DNA from: Fen-1245 sp963835535
Lineage (GTDB): Bacteria; Gemmatimonadota; Gemmatimonadetes; Gemmatimonadales; JACORV01
Direction of reading: 5' to 3'
Assembly: GCA_963835535.1 (NCBI GenBank)
Contig: CAWIFL010000004.1
Coordinates: 558,001 to 622,000, forward strand
DNA length: 64,000 nucleotides
Part shown: piece by piece, positions 55,249-63,829 of the stretch
Position numbering within the stretch: the first letter of the stretch is position 1
Layout: each line of letters starts with the position of its first letter
The notes under the pieces: generated by a model
Seen by the model: only the letters and a program-made list of their open reading frames with translations
Told to the model about the DNA's origin: nothing
Databases searched by the model: none
Made by a program: the position numbers and the translations under genes

Positions 55249-56046
55249 ATGCCGTTCCTCGCGCTCGTCGGCCTGCTGCTGCAGATCCAGATCCCGGCCC
55301 CCACCGGCTACGTCAACGACTTCGCCCACGTGATCGATCCGGCCTCCCGCGCGCGGATGGAGGCGATCATCGACCGGGTGCGCGCCGCCTCGGGGGGCGA
55401 GATCGTCGTCGTCACCCTGCCGGATCTCGGCGGCCGCGAGGCCATCGACGTCGGTCGCGACATCGGGCGGCAGTGGAAGGTCGGGGCGCAGGGAGGGGCG
55501 GGGGACCCGCGCCGGAACACCGGCGTCGTGCTCCTGCTGGTGCCGGGAGCGCATCCGGGCGACGGGAAGGCGCGCCTCGCCGTCGCCACGGGGTCGGGCG
55601 CGGAGGGGTTCGTCACCGACGCGCTGGCGGGGAGGATCCGGGACGCGATCGGGCAGCAGTCGGTGAGCGCGGGAAGCTACGCCGCCGGCCTGGTCACGGG
55701 GGTGGAGCAGCTGGCGCAGGCGTACGCCGGGGAATTCGGCTTCAAGCTCGCGGACAGCCTGGCGCCCGCGCCGCCGCCTCCTGCGACGGAACAGCCGGGG
55801 GGAAGCGGCTGGGGCACGGGTGTCTTCAAGCTGCTCGTGATCGTGGTGATGCTCTTCCTTCTCGGTGGGCTGGGCCGGCGTCGGCGCGGCATGGGCTCCG
55901 GTCTGCTCGAGGGGATGATCATCGGGTCCGTGCTCGGCGGCGGTCGCCGCGGCGGATGGGGGGGCGGCGGGTTCGGCGGCGGTGGATTCGGAGGCTTCGG
56001 CGGCGGGGGTGGCTTCAGCGGCGGCGGCGCGTCGGGAGGATTCTGA
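55249..56046 (+). CDS. TPM-domain protein with glycine-rich tail (YgcG-like)
   Basis: 265 residues. GYVNDFAHVIDPASRARME opens a TPM domain (residues about 18-155; RNTGVVLLLVP, GSGAEGFVTD). After a membrane helix (LLVIVVMLFLLGG) comes a low-complexity tail rich in Gly, Trp, Phe and Ser. Such proteins are often encoded next to LemA; here lemA is 4.5 kb away with an efflux operon between. The stop overlaps the next start (TGATG). Confidence 0.92.
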   Translation: MPFLALVGLLLQIQIPAPTGYVNDFAHVIDPASRARMEAIIDRVRAASGGEIVVVTLPDLGGREAIDVGRDIGRQWKVGAQGGAGDPRRNTGVVLLLVPGAHPGDGKARLAVATGSGAEGFVTDALAGRIRDAIGQQSVSAGSYAAGLVTGVEQLAQAYAGEFGFKLADSLAPAPPPPATEQPGGSGWGTGVFKLLVIVVMLFLLGGLGRRRRGMGSGLLEGMIIGSVLGGGRRGGWGGGGFGGGGFGGFGGGGGFSGGGASGGF

Positions 56047-56768
56047 TGGCGGGGAGCACGAAAGGCGATCTGGAACAGTTCGCTGCGCGGCTCGAGGCCG
56101 CGCTCGGCGACAACCTGGTCGCGCTGCTGCTGTACGGCTCCGCGGCCCGGGGCACGCACGTCGCGGGCCGGTCGGACCGGAACGTGCTCGTCATCGCGCG
56201 GGACGCCAGCGTCGCGAAGCTGCACGCCGCCACGCCCGTCCTGGCCGAGTGGGCGAAGGCCGGCGAGAGCGCGCCACTCGTCTTCGCGGAGGCCGAGTGG
56301 CGCGCGTCCGCCGACGTCTTCCCGATCGAGATCGAGGACATGCGCGAGGCGCACCGCCTGCTCGCGGGGAGCGATCCCTTCGAGGGGCTCGTGACCCGGC
56401 GCGCCGACCTCCGCCGCGAGCTGGAGCACGAGCTGCGGGGGAAGATGCTCCGGCTGAGGACGGAGTACGCCGCCGCCGCGGCCGACGGCAAGTCGCTCGA
56501 GCGGCTGCTGGTCCATTCGGCGGGGACGTTCTTCGTCCTGTTCCGCGCCACGCTGCGCCTCGTGGGCGGGGTGCCGCCGACGGACCACGACGCGCTGGTG
56601 AGCGAGACGGCGGCGGCCGCCGGCCTCGACCTCGGCGCCTTCACCTGGGTGCTCGCGGCGCTGGGCGGGAAGAGTCACCAGGCGCTCGAGGCGTACGACC
56701 CCATCGCGGGACGGTACGTCGATGCGATGGAAGCACTCGCGGACTTCGTCGACAGATTGGAGACTTAG
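56046..56768 (+). CDS. nucleotidyltransferase-fold protein with altered metal site
   Basis: 240 residues. LLLYGSAARG matches the GS motif of polymerase-beta-type nucleotidyltransferases, and GRSDRNVLVIAR follows where a D-x-D pair is expected; here the second Asp is Asn. A helical domain similar to nucleotidyltransferase substrate-binding domains fills residues 110-235. With one acidic ligand lost it may bind but not transfer nucleotides. It is co-transcribed with the TPM protein. Confidence 0.75.
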   Translation: MAGSTKGDLEQFAARLEAALGDNLVALLLYGSAARGTHVAGRSDRNVLVIARDASVAKLHAATPVLAEWAKAGESAPLVFAEAEWRASADVFPIEIEDMREAHRLLAGSDPFEGLVTRRADLRRELEHELRGKMLRLRTEYAAAAADGKSLERLLVHSAGTFFVLFRATLRLVGGVPPTDHDALVSETAAAAGLDLGAFTWVLAALGGKSHQALEAYDPIAGRYVDAMEALADFVDRLET

Positions 56769-56792
56769 GCAAGTCGGAGTTCAGAGCGGTTC

Positions 56793-56927
56793 CCAGACGC
56801 CAAGTTGCCAGTGGTTACCAGATGCCAGTTGAGAGACGGTAGAAGAGGCCCCGCCATGTAGTCGCGACGAGGCCTCTTCTGATTCTACAGACTCACGCCT
56901 TGGAACCACTGACAACTTGGCGTCTGG
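56793..56927. repeat. dispersed-repeat pair forming a large inverted repeat
   Basis: 56793-56819 and 56902-56927 are complementary over about 26 bases with two mismatches (CCAGACGCCAAGTTG and CAACTTGGCGTCTGG cores). A related copy is at 61128-61158 and a partial one at 39842-39861. Between the arms lies a separate terminator hairpin. Confidence 0.75.
56841..56880. terminator. bidirectional terminator between the nucleotidyltransferase and efflux genes
   Basis: AGAAGAGGCC (56841-56850) pairs perfectly with GGCCTCTTCT (56871-56880) around a 20-base loop. On each strand the stem ends in CTTCT, so it can serve both convergent operons. Confidence 0.7.
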
Positions 56928-56954
56928 CAACTTCCCTGAAACGCTGCCCTCCGC

Positions 56955-58061
56955 CTACTTCTTTCTGATCGTGACGTCCACGCTCATCCCCGGTCGCAGC
57001 GGATGCGACGAATCCGGCGGGGTGTCGAGCCGGACGCGCACGGGGATCCGCTGCACGATCTTGGTGAAGTTGCCGGTCGCGTTGTCCGGGGGCAGGAGCG
57101 AGAACTTGGCCCCGGTGGCCGGGCTGACGCTCTCCACGTAGCCCGGGAACACGCGGCCGGGATACGCGTCGGCCGTGATCTCCGCGGGGGCGCCGGGCAC
57201 CACGCGCTCGATCTGCGTTTCCTTCAGGTTGGCCACGACCCAGACGTCTTCGAGCGGCACGATGGCCATCAACGGCTGGCCGGGCTGGACCAGCTGGCCG
57301 ACCTCCACCGACTTCTTGCTCACCACGCCGGAGACGGGCGCGGTGACGACCGTGTAGGAGACCTGCAGCGCGGCGAGGTCGCGCACGGCGCGCGCCGAGG
57401 CCACCCGGGCCGCGGCGGCCCTGAGGGCGGCGGTGGCGGCGGTCACCTGCTCTCCCGCGGCGGAGGCGTTCCGCTGCGCCGCCACGAGCTGGGCGCTGTC
57501 CGCGCGCGCCGCGGCGTTCGCCGCGTCGAGCTGTTGCCGGCTCACGATGTTGCGCGCCGCGAGTACGCGGTAGCGCTCCAGGTCGCTGCTTGCCTTCTGG
57601 GCGTTCGCCTCGGCCTGCGTGACGTTCGCGGCGGCGGCCGCGGCGGCCGCCTTGGACTGGTCGAGCTGGGCGACCGCCTGCCCGACGTCCTTGCGGGACC
57701 CCACCGTGGCGATCAGGGCCGCGAGGTCCGCGTCCGTCTGGGCGAGGCGCGCCCGGTAATCACGGTCGTCCAGCGTCACGAGCGTGTCGCCGGCCTTGAC
57801 CTGCTGGTTGTCCTGGATCCGCACCGAGGCGACGAACCCGCCGATACGCGGCAGGATGGGCGTGATGTGCCCGTCCACCTGTGCGTCGTCGGTACTCACG
57901 TGCGTGCTCGCGTACCAGATCGCGCGGATCCCCAGCACCAGCAGGATCACGCCCACGACAACGCCGAGAATCAGCACCACCGGGCGCTTGCCGCGCTGCC
58001 CGGTCTCCTCCGCTTCGTCCGGTCCGACCGGCGCCACCGTTCTCTCAGCCACCGTAGCCAT
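56955..58061 (-). CDS. HlyD/EmrA-type membrane fusion protein
   Basis: 368 residues. The ATG at 58061 follows GAGGAG. One membrane helix (VVLILGVVVGVILLVLGI) is followed by the biotinyl-lipoyl halves STDDAQVDGHITPILPRIGG and VTAPVSGVVSKKSVEVGQLV around a long Ala-rich coiled-coil, and a beta-barrel domain. It links an inner-membrane pump to the TolC protein encoded upstream. The EmrB-like MFS pump usually encoded next is not present; a terminator follows. Confidence 0.92.
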   Translation of the reverse strand: MATVAERTVAPVGPDEAEETGQRGKRPVVLILGVVVGVILLVLGIRAIWYASTHVSTDDAQVDGHITPILPRIGGFVASVRIQDNQQVKAGDTLVTLDDRDYRARLAQTDADLAALIATVGSRKDVGQAVAQLDQSKAAAAAAAANVTQAEANAQKASSDLERYRVLAARNIVSRQQLDAANAAARADSAQLVAAQRNASAAGEQVTAATAALRAAAARVASARAVRDLAALQVSYTVVTAPVSGVVSKKSVEVGQLVQPGQPLMAIVPLEDVWVVANLKETQIERVVPGAPAEITADAYPGRVFPGYVESVSPATGAKFSLLPPDNATGNFTKIVQRIPVRVRLDTPPDSSHPLRPGMSVDVTIRKK

Positions 58062-58154
58062 CCTCGATCTCCTCGAATCTACTGTACCGTCGCCTTGACG
58101 CCCGCGAGGCCTCGTTCTGCCTCGCAACCCGGCGTCTCGCGACTCGCCCTTGTC

Positions 58155-59492
58155 TTAGTGCACCGTCTCCACGACGCCGGCCGCGTAGGCCAGGTTGACG
58201 CGCGCCGCCGCGGTGGTGAATCGCGCGTCGATCTCCACGTCGCGCGCCTGGTTCAGCGTCGACTGCGCGCTGATCAGGTCGATGTTGCCGGACACGCCGC
58301 TGGCGAACCGCTCGCGCGCCTCGGACAGCTCCTCCTCCGCCAGCGAGAGGCCCTGCGCCGCGACGTCGTGCTGCTCGACCCCGGACGCGAAGTCCAGCAG
58401 GGCGGAGCGCACCTGCGCCGCGATCTGGCGCTGCAAATCCCGCTCCCGCACCCCGCTCTCGGCCGCCAGGGCCCGCTGTTCGGCCCCGCGCGCGTCGCGC
58501 TTGAACCCGTCGAGCAGCGGAATGGTGACGGACACCGCGAGGTCGCGGGTGTTCAGCGTGGTGCCCGGCGTCTTCCCATTCGGGCCCCAGTCCCCCTCGA
58601 GATCGAGCCGCGGCAGCCGCTCCATCCCGATGGCCCTGCGCTGCGCGTCGGCGCTCAGTCCCCGGTCGCGCTCCGCCGCGAGATCGGCGCGCCGGTCCAG
58701 CGCCAGGGAGAGCGCCGCGGCCGAGTCCAGAGGTGCGGCCGAGACGCCGAGGTCGCCCGTCAGCGTGTCGGCCAGGACGAACACGGTCGCGGGAGGAACG
58801 CCCAGCGCGAGCGCCAGGTCGATATCGGCTTTCTGCCGCTGGTTGCGGGCGACGATCAGCGCTCCCCGGGCGGCCGCCGCCTGCGTGCGCGCCCGCGTCG
58901 CGTCCAGCGGCGGGCTGACGCCGGCCTGGACCTGCGCGTCGGCCAGAGACAGCAACTCGGCGGCGGTGACCGAGTCCGCCTGCCGCGCCCCCAGCAGCGC
59001 CTGTGCCCGGACGGCGCGCAGGTAGGCCAGCGCCGCGGCCCGCGCCGCGCCCTGCACGGCGGCGCCGCGATCGGCTTCGCTCCCCTGCACCTGGATGCGG
59101 TCGGCCTTGAGATGCTGCCACGTGGCGACGTCCACCACCGCCTGGCTCACCCGGATCCGGCCGTCCACGTTGTCATAGGGTCCGATGAGGGCCGGCAGCG
59201 AGAACCCGAGGTTGGGCGGAAACGAGAACCCGGTGCTCGCCAGCGTGGCGGACCGGTTGAAGTACGCCGCGAACAGGGAGAGGGAAGGGAGAAGCCCCGC
59301 ACGCGTCTCGTTCGCGCGGGCCTCGGCCCCGGCCACCCGGTAGCCGGCGGCCTCGACGGCCGGGGCAATGCCCGAGGCCATCCGGATGGCCTCGGCCAGC
59401 GTCAACCGCGTGGCGCCCGGCCCGCTCTGCGCGCGGGCAGCCACGCTCCAGCACAGTGCCACGGCGACCGCGGCCCCGACGAGCTTATGCAT
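58155..59492 (-). CDS. TolC-family outer-membrane efflux protein
   Basis: 445 residues with a signal peptide. Two similar halves carry the long helices of TolC-like channels (RVAGAEARANETRAGLLPSL, QIAAQVRSALLDFASGVEQH, LSLAEEELSEARERFASGVS). It forms the exit duct of a tripartite pump with the EmrA-like protein. Its ATG overlaps the tetR stop by 8 bp, so the three genes form one operon led by the regulator. Confidence 0.93.
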   Translation of the reverse strand: MHKLVGAAVAVALCWSVAARAQSGPGATRLTLAEAIRMASGIAPAVEAAGYRVAGAEARANETRAGLLPSLSLFAAYFNRSATLASTGFSFPPNLGFSLPALIGPYDNVDGRIRVSQAVVDVATWQHLKADRIQVQGSEADRGAAVQGAARAAALAYLRAVRAQALLGARQADSVTAAELLSLADAQVQAGVSPPLDATRARTQAAAARGALIVARNQRQKADIDLALALGVPPATVFVLADTLTGDLGVSAAPLDSAAALSLALDRRADLAAERDRGLSADAQRRAIGMERLPRLDLEGDWGPNGKTPGTTLNTRDLAVSVTIPLLDGFKRDARGAEQRALAAESGVRERDLQRQIAAQVRSALLDFASGVEQHDVAAQGLSLAEEELSEARERFASGVSGNIDLISAQSTLNQARDVEIDARFTTAAARVNLAYAAGVVETVH

Positions 59493-60150
59493 TCCGTGCC
59501 TCCGGCGCGGCGACGCCGCGCAGGTAGATGCCGATACTCGCCTCGAGATACGGCCCGACCGCGAAGCGCTCGCGCTCGCAGGCCTCGAAGGAGTGCTTCC
59601 AGATGGCGGCCATCAGGACCGGCGCGAGGATCGTGCGCACCGCGAGGTCCACGTCCACCTCCCGGAACGCCCCGCCGTCGATCCCGCGGCGCAGCACGCC
59701 GGCGAAGATCTGCCGTCCCCGCTGGACCACCTCGTCGAACCAGAACTGCGCCAGCTCGGGGAAGTTCGACGCCTCGGACATCACCAGCTTCGGAATGCCG
59801 GCCAGCTCCGCCCCGTCGAGCGATTCCCACCACTGCAGGACCAGGCGGCGCAGCAGCTCCTCCGGGCTCCCGGCGTGATCGTCCACCATTCGCTCGGCGG
59901 CCGTGAGCAGCGGCACGATCGTCTCCCGCACCACCGCCTTGAAGAGGCCTTCCTTGCTCTCGAAGTAGAGGTAGAGGGTCCCCTTGGTGATGCCGGCTCG
60001 CCGGGCCACGTCCTCCAGCTTCGTAGCCGCGTAGCCGTGCTCGACGAACTCGGCCAGCGCGGCAGCCAGGATCTCCGTCGGTCGTGCGTCCTTGCGCCGC
60101 TGCCAGCGCGGAGGATGGTCGTTTGGGTCCGGATGGTCATGCAGTGTCAT
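59485..60150 (-). CDS. TetR family regulator of the efflux operon
   Basis: 221 residues. ILAAALAEFVEHGYAATKLE, DVARRAGITKGTLYLYFESKEGLF is a clear TetR helix-turn-helix; the rest is the variable ligand-binding domain. As the first gene of the operon, with a palindrome just upstream, it very likely represses its own operon until an efflux substrate binds. Confidence 0.94.
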   Translation of the reverse strand: MTLHDHPDPNDHPPRWQRRKDARPTEILAAALAEFVEHGYAATKLEDVARRAGITKGTLYLYFESKEGLFKAVVRETIVPLLTAAERMVDDHAGSPEELLRRLVLQWWESLDGAELAGIPKLVMSEASNFPELAQFWFDEVVQRGRQIFAGVLRRGIDGGAFREVDVDLAVRTILAPVLMAAIWKHSFEACERERFAVGPYLEASIGIYLRGVAAPEARNA

Positions 60151-60166
60151 TGCCTGGGCCTCATTT

Positions 60167-60188
60167 AGTTACTAACCGTCCGGTAACT
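60167..60188. promoter_or_regulatory. TetR operator palindrome
   Basis: AGTTAC (60167-60172) and GTAACT (60183-60188) are perfect inverted arms around TAACCGTCCG, 17 bp upstream of the tetR ATG. The ACCG/CGGT core resembles known AcrR/TetR-type operators. Confidence 0.6.
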
Positions 60189-60314
60189 TACCAAGGAGAA
60201 TGTAAGCGTGTCAACTCGGACATCTTCGCTCGACTTTACGTGAGCCCGAGCAGCGTCGCATGGTGAAATGTCGCCAAAGTGCTGTTATGATGTCGATATG
60301 GTGCCAACAGCGCC

Positions 60315-60436
60315 GAGCGGGGGATTTCAGCCTGGTCGTCTACCCCGGCGAGTGGCACGGCGTCCCGCGCCGGAGCTTCGTCCGTGACAGGATGGAGCGG
60401 CGCGTGGCGTGGGTCGACCTACGTGAAGGGCGCGCG
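60315..60436 (+). pseudogene. C-terminal remnant of an S9 (prolyl oligopeptidase family) peptidase
   Basis: In the frame that continues into lemA, the sequence reads LVVYPGEWHGVPRRSF and VRDRMERRVAWVDL. This matches the end of S9 prolyl-oligopeptidase-type enzymes, where the catalytic His lies in GExHG and is followed by RDRxERxLAW. The rest of the enzyme is absent and no start or stop of its own is present. The remaining sequence from 60191 to 60526 shows no other gene. Confidence 0.55.
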
Positions 60437-60526
60437 TACCGCGGCTGCGGCGACGCAGGCCGACACTTATCTTTCGCCTCCGGCGTATGGATGCCGGCGA
60501 GTCTGTCATTCTCTGAGGAGCGAGGG

Positions 60527-61117
60527 ATGAAGCGCAGAGCCACGAGCAGCATTGTCGTCGTCGCGTTGCTGACCACGCTGTCGGGGTGCGGATACAACCG
60601 CATCCAGACGCTGGACGAGCAGGCCAACGCGTTCAAGAGCCAGATCGAGGTGCAGCTGCAGCGGCGGGCCGACCTCGTGCCCAACCTGGTGGAGACGGTG
60701 AAGGGGTACGCGCAGCAGGAGCAGACGATCTTCATCGCGGTCGCGGACGCGCGCGCGCGGCTGGGCGGTGCGGTGCAGAGCGGCAACCTGGGCCAGATGG
60801 CGGAGGCGAACCAGGGGCTGACCGGCGCGCTGAGCCGGCTGCTGGCGATCTCGGAGAACTACCCGCAGCTCAAGTCCAACGAGAACTTCCGCGCCCTGCA
60901 GGATCAGCTGGAGGGGACGGAAAACCGGATCGCGACCGCGCGACAGGACTACAACGCGGCCGTGCAGGCGTACAACAACTACATCCGGCTCTTCCCCCAG
61001 GTCCTGACGGCGAAGCTGATCGGGAAGGGCGCGCGCGAGTACTTCGAGCTGACGAGTCCGAACGCGGCCGAGGTGCCCAAGGTGGACTTCACGGCACCGC
61101 AGAAGAAGGGACAGTAG
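60527..61117 (+). CDS. lemA: LemA family lipoprotein
   Basis: 196 residues. The ATG at 60527 follows GAGGAGCGAGG, and the leader VVALLTTLSGC is a lipoprotein signal; the open extension upstream contains the peptidase remnant. YNRIQTLDEQANAFKSQIEV, RRADLVPNLVETVKGYA, LKSNENFRALQDQLEGTENR and AVQAYNNYIRLFP are standard LemA motifs in a four-helix bundle. LemA proteins are often paired with TPM-domain proteins, one of which is encoded at 55249. Confidence 0.95.
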   Translation: MKRRATSSIVVVALLTTLSGCGYNRIQTLDEQANAFKSQIEVQLQRRADLVPNLVETVKGYAQQEQTIFIAVADARARLGGAVQSGNLGQMAEANQGLTGALSRLLAISENYPQLKSNENFRALQDQLEGTENRIATARQDYNAAVQAYNNYIRLFPQVLTAKLIGKGAREYFELTSPNAAEVPKVDFTAPQKKGQ

Positions 61118-61127
61118 GCAGGGGGCT

Positions 61128-61158
61128 GGTAACCACTGACGTCTTGCCGTCTGGGAAC
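61128..61158. repeat. dispersed repeat copy after lemA
   Basis: GGTAACCACTGAC followed by CTTGCCGTCTGGGAAC is the third copy of the family that forms the inverted pair at 56793-56927. It lies between the convergent lemA and M23 genes. Confidence 0.6.
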
Positions 61159-61206
61159 TACTCTGAAGTCCGCCGAACTGCGAGTCTCAGGACCAGCTGG
61201 TGAGAA

Positions 61207-62139
61207 TCAGTCCGCGATGGCGTCCGGCAGGATGTACCGCAGTGGATCCACCGCCCGCCCGTTCACTCGCACTTCGTAGTGCAGGTGCGGGCCGGTCGAG
61301 AGGCCGGTCGAGCCGACGTAGCCGAGCAGGTCGCCCCGCTTGACGCTCTGGCCCACGCGCACCGCCCACCGGGACATGTGCGCGTAGCGCGTCTCGAGGC
61401 CGTAGCCGTGGTCCATCTCAACCATGTTCCCGTAGCCGCTCTCCCACCCGACCTTGGTCACGCGGCCCGCCGCGGGCGCGATGATCCGCGTCCCGTACGC
61501 CGCGGTGATGTCGATGCCCTCGTGCGGCCGGTTCTCGTGCAGGATGGGATGGTAGCGGATCAAGGAGAACTTGCTCGTCAGGAAGCCCATCGTCGGCATG
61601 ATCGAGGGCATCGCCGCCATTTCCTGCGTGTGCGCCGCGATGCTCTCGGCCGCCACCTGGAACGAAGCCGCGAGCAGGTTGGCGCGGCGGAGCAGCGCAT
61701 CCACGTCGGTGTGGACGCCGAATGCCTCACGGCCGAGGCTCCCCCCCTCGGTCAGGAGCTGTTCCCGCTCAGGCCACGGCCCCGCCGGGCCGCCGATGCC
61801 GGCGCGCTCCACCTCGGGCGACAGCGGCTCCAGGCCGGCGACCAGCCGCATCTCCTCGTCGCGCCGCGAAATCACGGCCAGCGTGTCGTTGAGCGCGCCC
61901 ACCCGCTGCCCGAGGCGCTCCACCTCGCTGGCGAGGGCCTGGTTCGCGCGCTGCAGCCGCTCACTGCGCGCCAGGTCCACGGAGTGCGAGACCACGCCGA
62001 TGGTCGCCGCCAGCATGGACGCCGCCACGACGGTCGCCACCCCGGCCACGAGCTTCACCACGGTCCCCGACAGCGAGAGGGCCTTGGATCCGTCCGAGCC
62101 ATGGGGCACGAGCATGACCGTCCAACGGCGGTTCGCCAT
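61207..62139 (-). CDS. M23 family metallopeptidase (peptidoglycan endopeptidase/LytM)
   Basis: 310 residues. An N-terminal membrane anchor (residues about 28-50) and a coiled-coil (SERLQRANQALASEVERLGQ) precede the M23 domain. Zinc ligands are His and Asp in RPHEGIDITAAYGT and His in GPHLHYEVRV. All metal residues are intact, so it is probably an active cross-link hydrolase in cell division or elongation. CAGGAG precedes the ATG. Confidence 0.94.
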   Translation of the reverse strand: MANRRWTVMLVPHGSDGSKALSLSGTVVKLVAGVATVVAASMLAATIGVVSHSVDLARSERLQRANQALASEVERLGQRVGALNDTLAVISRRDEEMRLVAGLEPLSPEVERAGIGGPAGPWPEREQLLTEGGSLGREAFGVHTDVDALLRRANLLAASFQVAAESIAAHTQEMAAMPSIMPTMGFLTSKFSLIRYHPILHENRPHEGIDITAAYGTRIIAPAAGRVTKVGWESGYGNMVEMDHGYGLETRYAHMSRWAVRVGQSVKRGDLLGYVGSTGLSTGPHLHYEVRVNGRAVDPLRYILPDAIAD

Positions 62140-62287
62140 CCACGCTCCTGAGCCAATAGAATCAAAGCCCGGCGCTTGTTCACGCCGGTCGAGGGGGGAG
62201 GTCTTTAAGCGGCACTACTTTAGCACCGCGGCCCCAGTGGAGTCAAGACGACAAATCACCAATTGCAGGCCTATGCGCCACAACGAC

Positions 62288-63829
62288 TTACGATGATCGT
62301 GCGACGCTGTCGGCCTTGGGGAATAGGGGAGCGATGCGGTGGGTCTTGGCGCCCCCGATGCGGGGAGCGAGGGCGAGGGACCATGCGTCCGGGCCGGCGT
62401 GGTCCCCGGGGATCCCCAAGGCCTCCCAGAGCTTGCGGGCTGCGCCGGGGATGAACGGCCCAGCGAGGACCGCCAGGCGCGCCAGGGAGCGTGCAAGCGC
62501 GGCGAGCGTGGCGTCGAGCGCGGCGGCGTCATTCGCCTTGGCGAGGGCCCAGGGCGCCTGGCGCTCCACGAACGCGTTGGCTTCGCTCACCAGCTCCCAC
62601 GCGGCGGCGCAGCCGCGATGGAGCAGGAGACCGTCCATGGCCTCGGCGTAGCGGTGCATGGCGACGTCGCCCGCGCGGTCCAGCGCGGTCGGCTCGGCGG
62701 ACGCCGGGACCACGCCGGCGCGGTACCGGTCGAGCATTGCCAGCACGCGGGAGGCGAGGTTGCCGAACGCGTCGGCCAGCTCGGCGACGTAGCGCTCGTC
62801 GAACCGCTCGAAGGAGAAGTTGCCGTCGGCGTCCCAGGGGACTTCCCGGAGCAGGAAGTAGCGGAAGGCGTCGGGCCCGTGACGCTCCACCGCCTCCTGC
62901 AGGTCGAGGCGCACGCCGGCGGACTTGCTGAACCGCTCGCCGCCGAGGCCGATGAAGCCGTGGGCCCAGATGCGCTCGGGGAGCGGGAGGCCGGCGGCTT
63001 CGAGCATGGCCGGCCACACGACGCAGTGATGCCGGGTGATGTCCTTGCCGATGACGTGGAGCTGCGCGGGCCAGCGCGCCTCGAAGCCCTCGGCCGGAAA
63101 GCCCGTGGCGGTGAGGTAGTTGGGGAGCGCGTCGAACCACACCCAGGTGGCCTGCTGCTCGCCGTCGCTCGTCGGCCGCGGGAAGGGGATGCCCCAGGCG
63201 AGCCGCGCGCGGCTGACCGGCACGTCCTCGAGGCCCCGCTCGAGCAGGGCGAGGATCTCGTTGCGGCGGGCCTCGGGCTGCAGGAAGAGCGGCCGCTCCT
63301 CGAGGAGCCGCTTGAGGAACGGGGCGTAGCCCGCGAGGCGGAAGAACCAGTTCCGCTCCTCGCTCCAGCTGAGCGCCCGGGTCGGATGCAGGACGCACTT
63401 GCCGTCCACGATCTCGTCGTCGCGCTTGAAGGTCTCGCAGCCGACGCAGTACCACCCCTGGTAGGCGTGCTCGTAGAAGTCGTCGGGACGGCGCGCGAAG
63501 ATCCGTTCGATCAGCGCGCGAACGCCCGCCTTGTGCGCCGCGTCGGTGGTGCGGATGAACTGGTCGTAGGAGATGCCCAGGCGGCTCCACATGCCGCGAA
63601 ACCTGTCGGCCAGCTCGTCCACCAGCTGCTGCGGGGGGATCCCGCGCTCCTGGGCCGCCTGCGCGACCTTCTGGCCGTGCTCGTCCATTCCGATGAGGAA
63701 GTGGACGGCGTCGCCGCGCAGACGGCGGTATCGGGCGATGGCGTCCGCGCCGATCTTCTCGAGGGCGTGCCCGAAGTGCGGGTCGCCGTTCGCGTAGTCG
63801 ATCGCGGTGGTGAGGTAGAAGCGGCTCAC
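62288..63829 (-). CDS. metG: methionyl-tRNA synthetase
   Basis: 513 residues from a GTG that overlaps the upstream stop (GTGA). The HIGH motif is DPHFGHALEKIGAD, the KMSKS motif is ERFSKSAGV, and a zinc-knuckle-like CVGCETFKRDDEIV is present; KDITRHHCVVWPAMLEAAGL is also typical. The C-terminal tRNA-binding domain of longer MetG is absent, which is the common short form. Confidence 0.96.
   Translation of the reverse strand: MSRFYLTTAIDYANGDPHFGHALEKIGADAIARYRRLRGDAVHFLIGMDEHGQKVAQAAQERGIPPQQLVDELADRFRGMWSRLGISYDQFIRTTDAAHKAGVRALIERIFARRPDDFYEHAYQGWYCVGCETFKRDDEIVDGKCVLHPTRALSWSEERNWFFRLAGYAPFLKRLLEERPLFLQPEARRNEILALLERGLEDVPVSRARLAWGIPFPRPTSDGEQQATWVWFDALPNYLTATGFPAEGFEARWPAQLHVIGKDITRHHCVVWPAMLEAAGLPLPERIWAHGFIGLGGERFSKSAGVRLDLQEAVERHGPDAFRYFLLREVPWDADGNFSFERFDERYVAELADAFGNLASRVLAMLDRYRAGVVPASAEPTALDRAGDVAMHRYAEAMDGLLLHRGCAAAWELVSEANAFVERQAPWALAKANDAAALDATLAALARSLARLAVLAGPFIPGAARKLWEALGIPGDHAGPDAWSLALAPRIGGAKTHRIAPLFPKADSVARSS

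Noticed and set aside
55940..56043. Glycine-rich coding repeat as a separate gene or phase-variable repeat
   Set aside because: It is the normal low-complexity tail of TPM-domain proteins, in frame, with irregular units.
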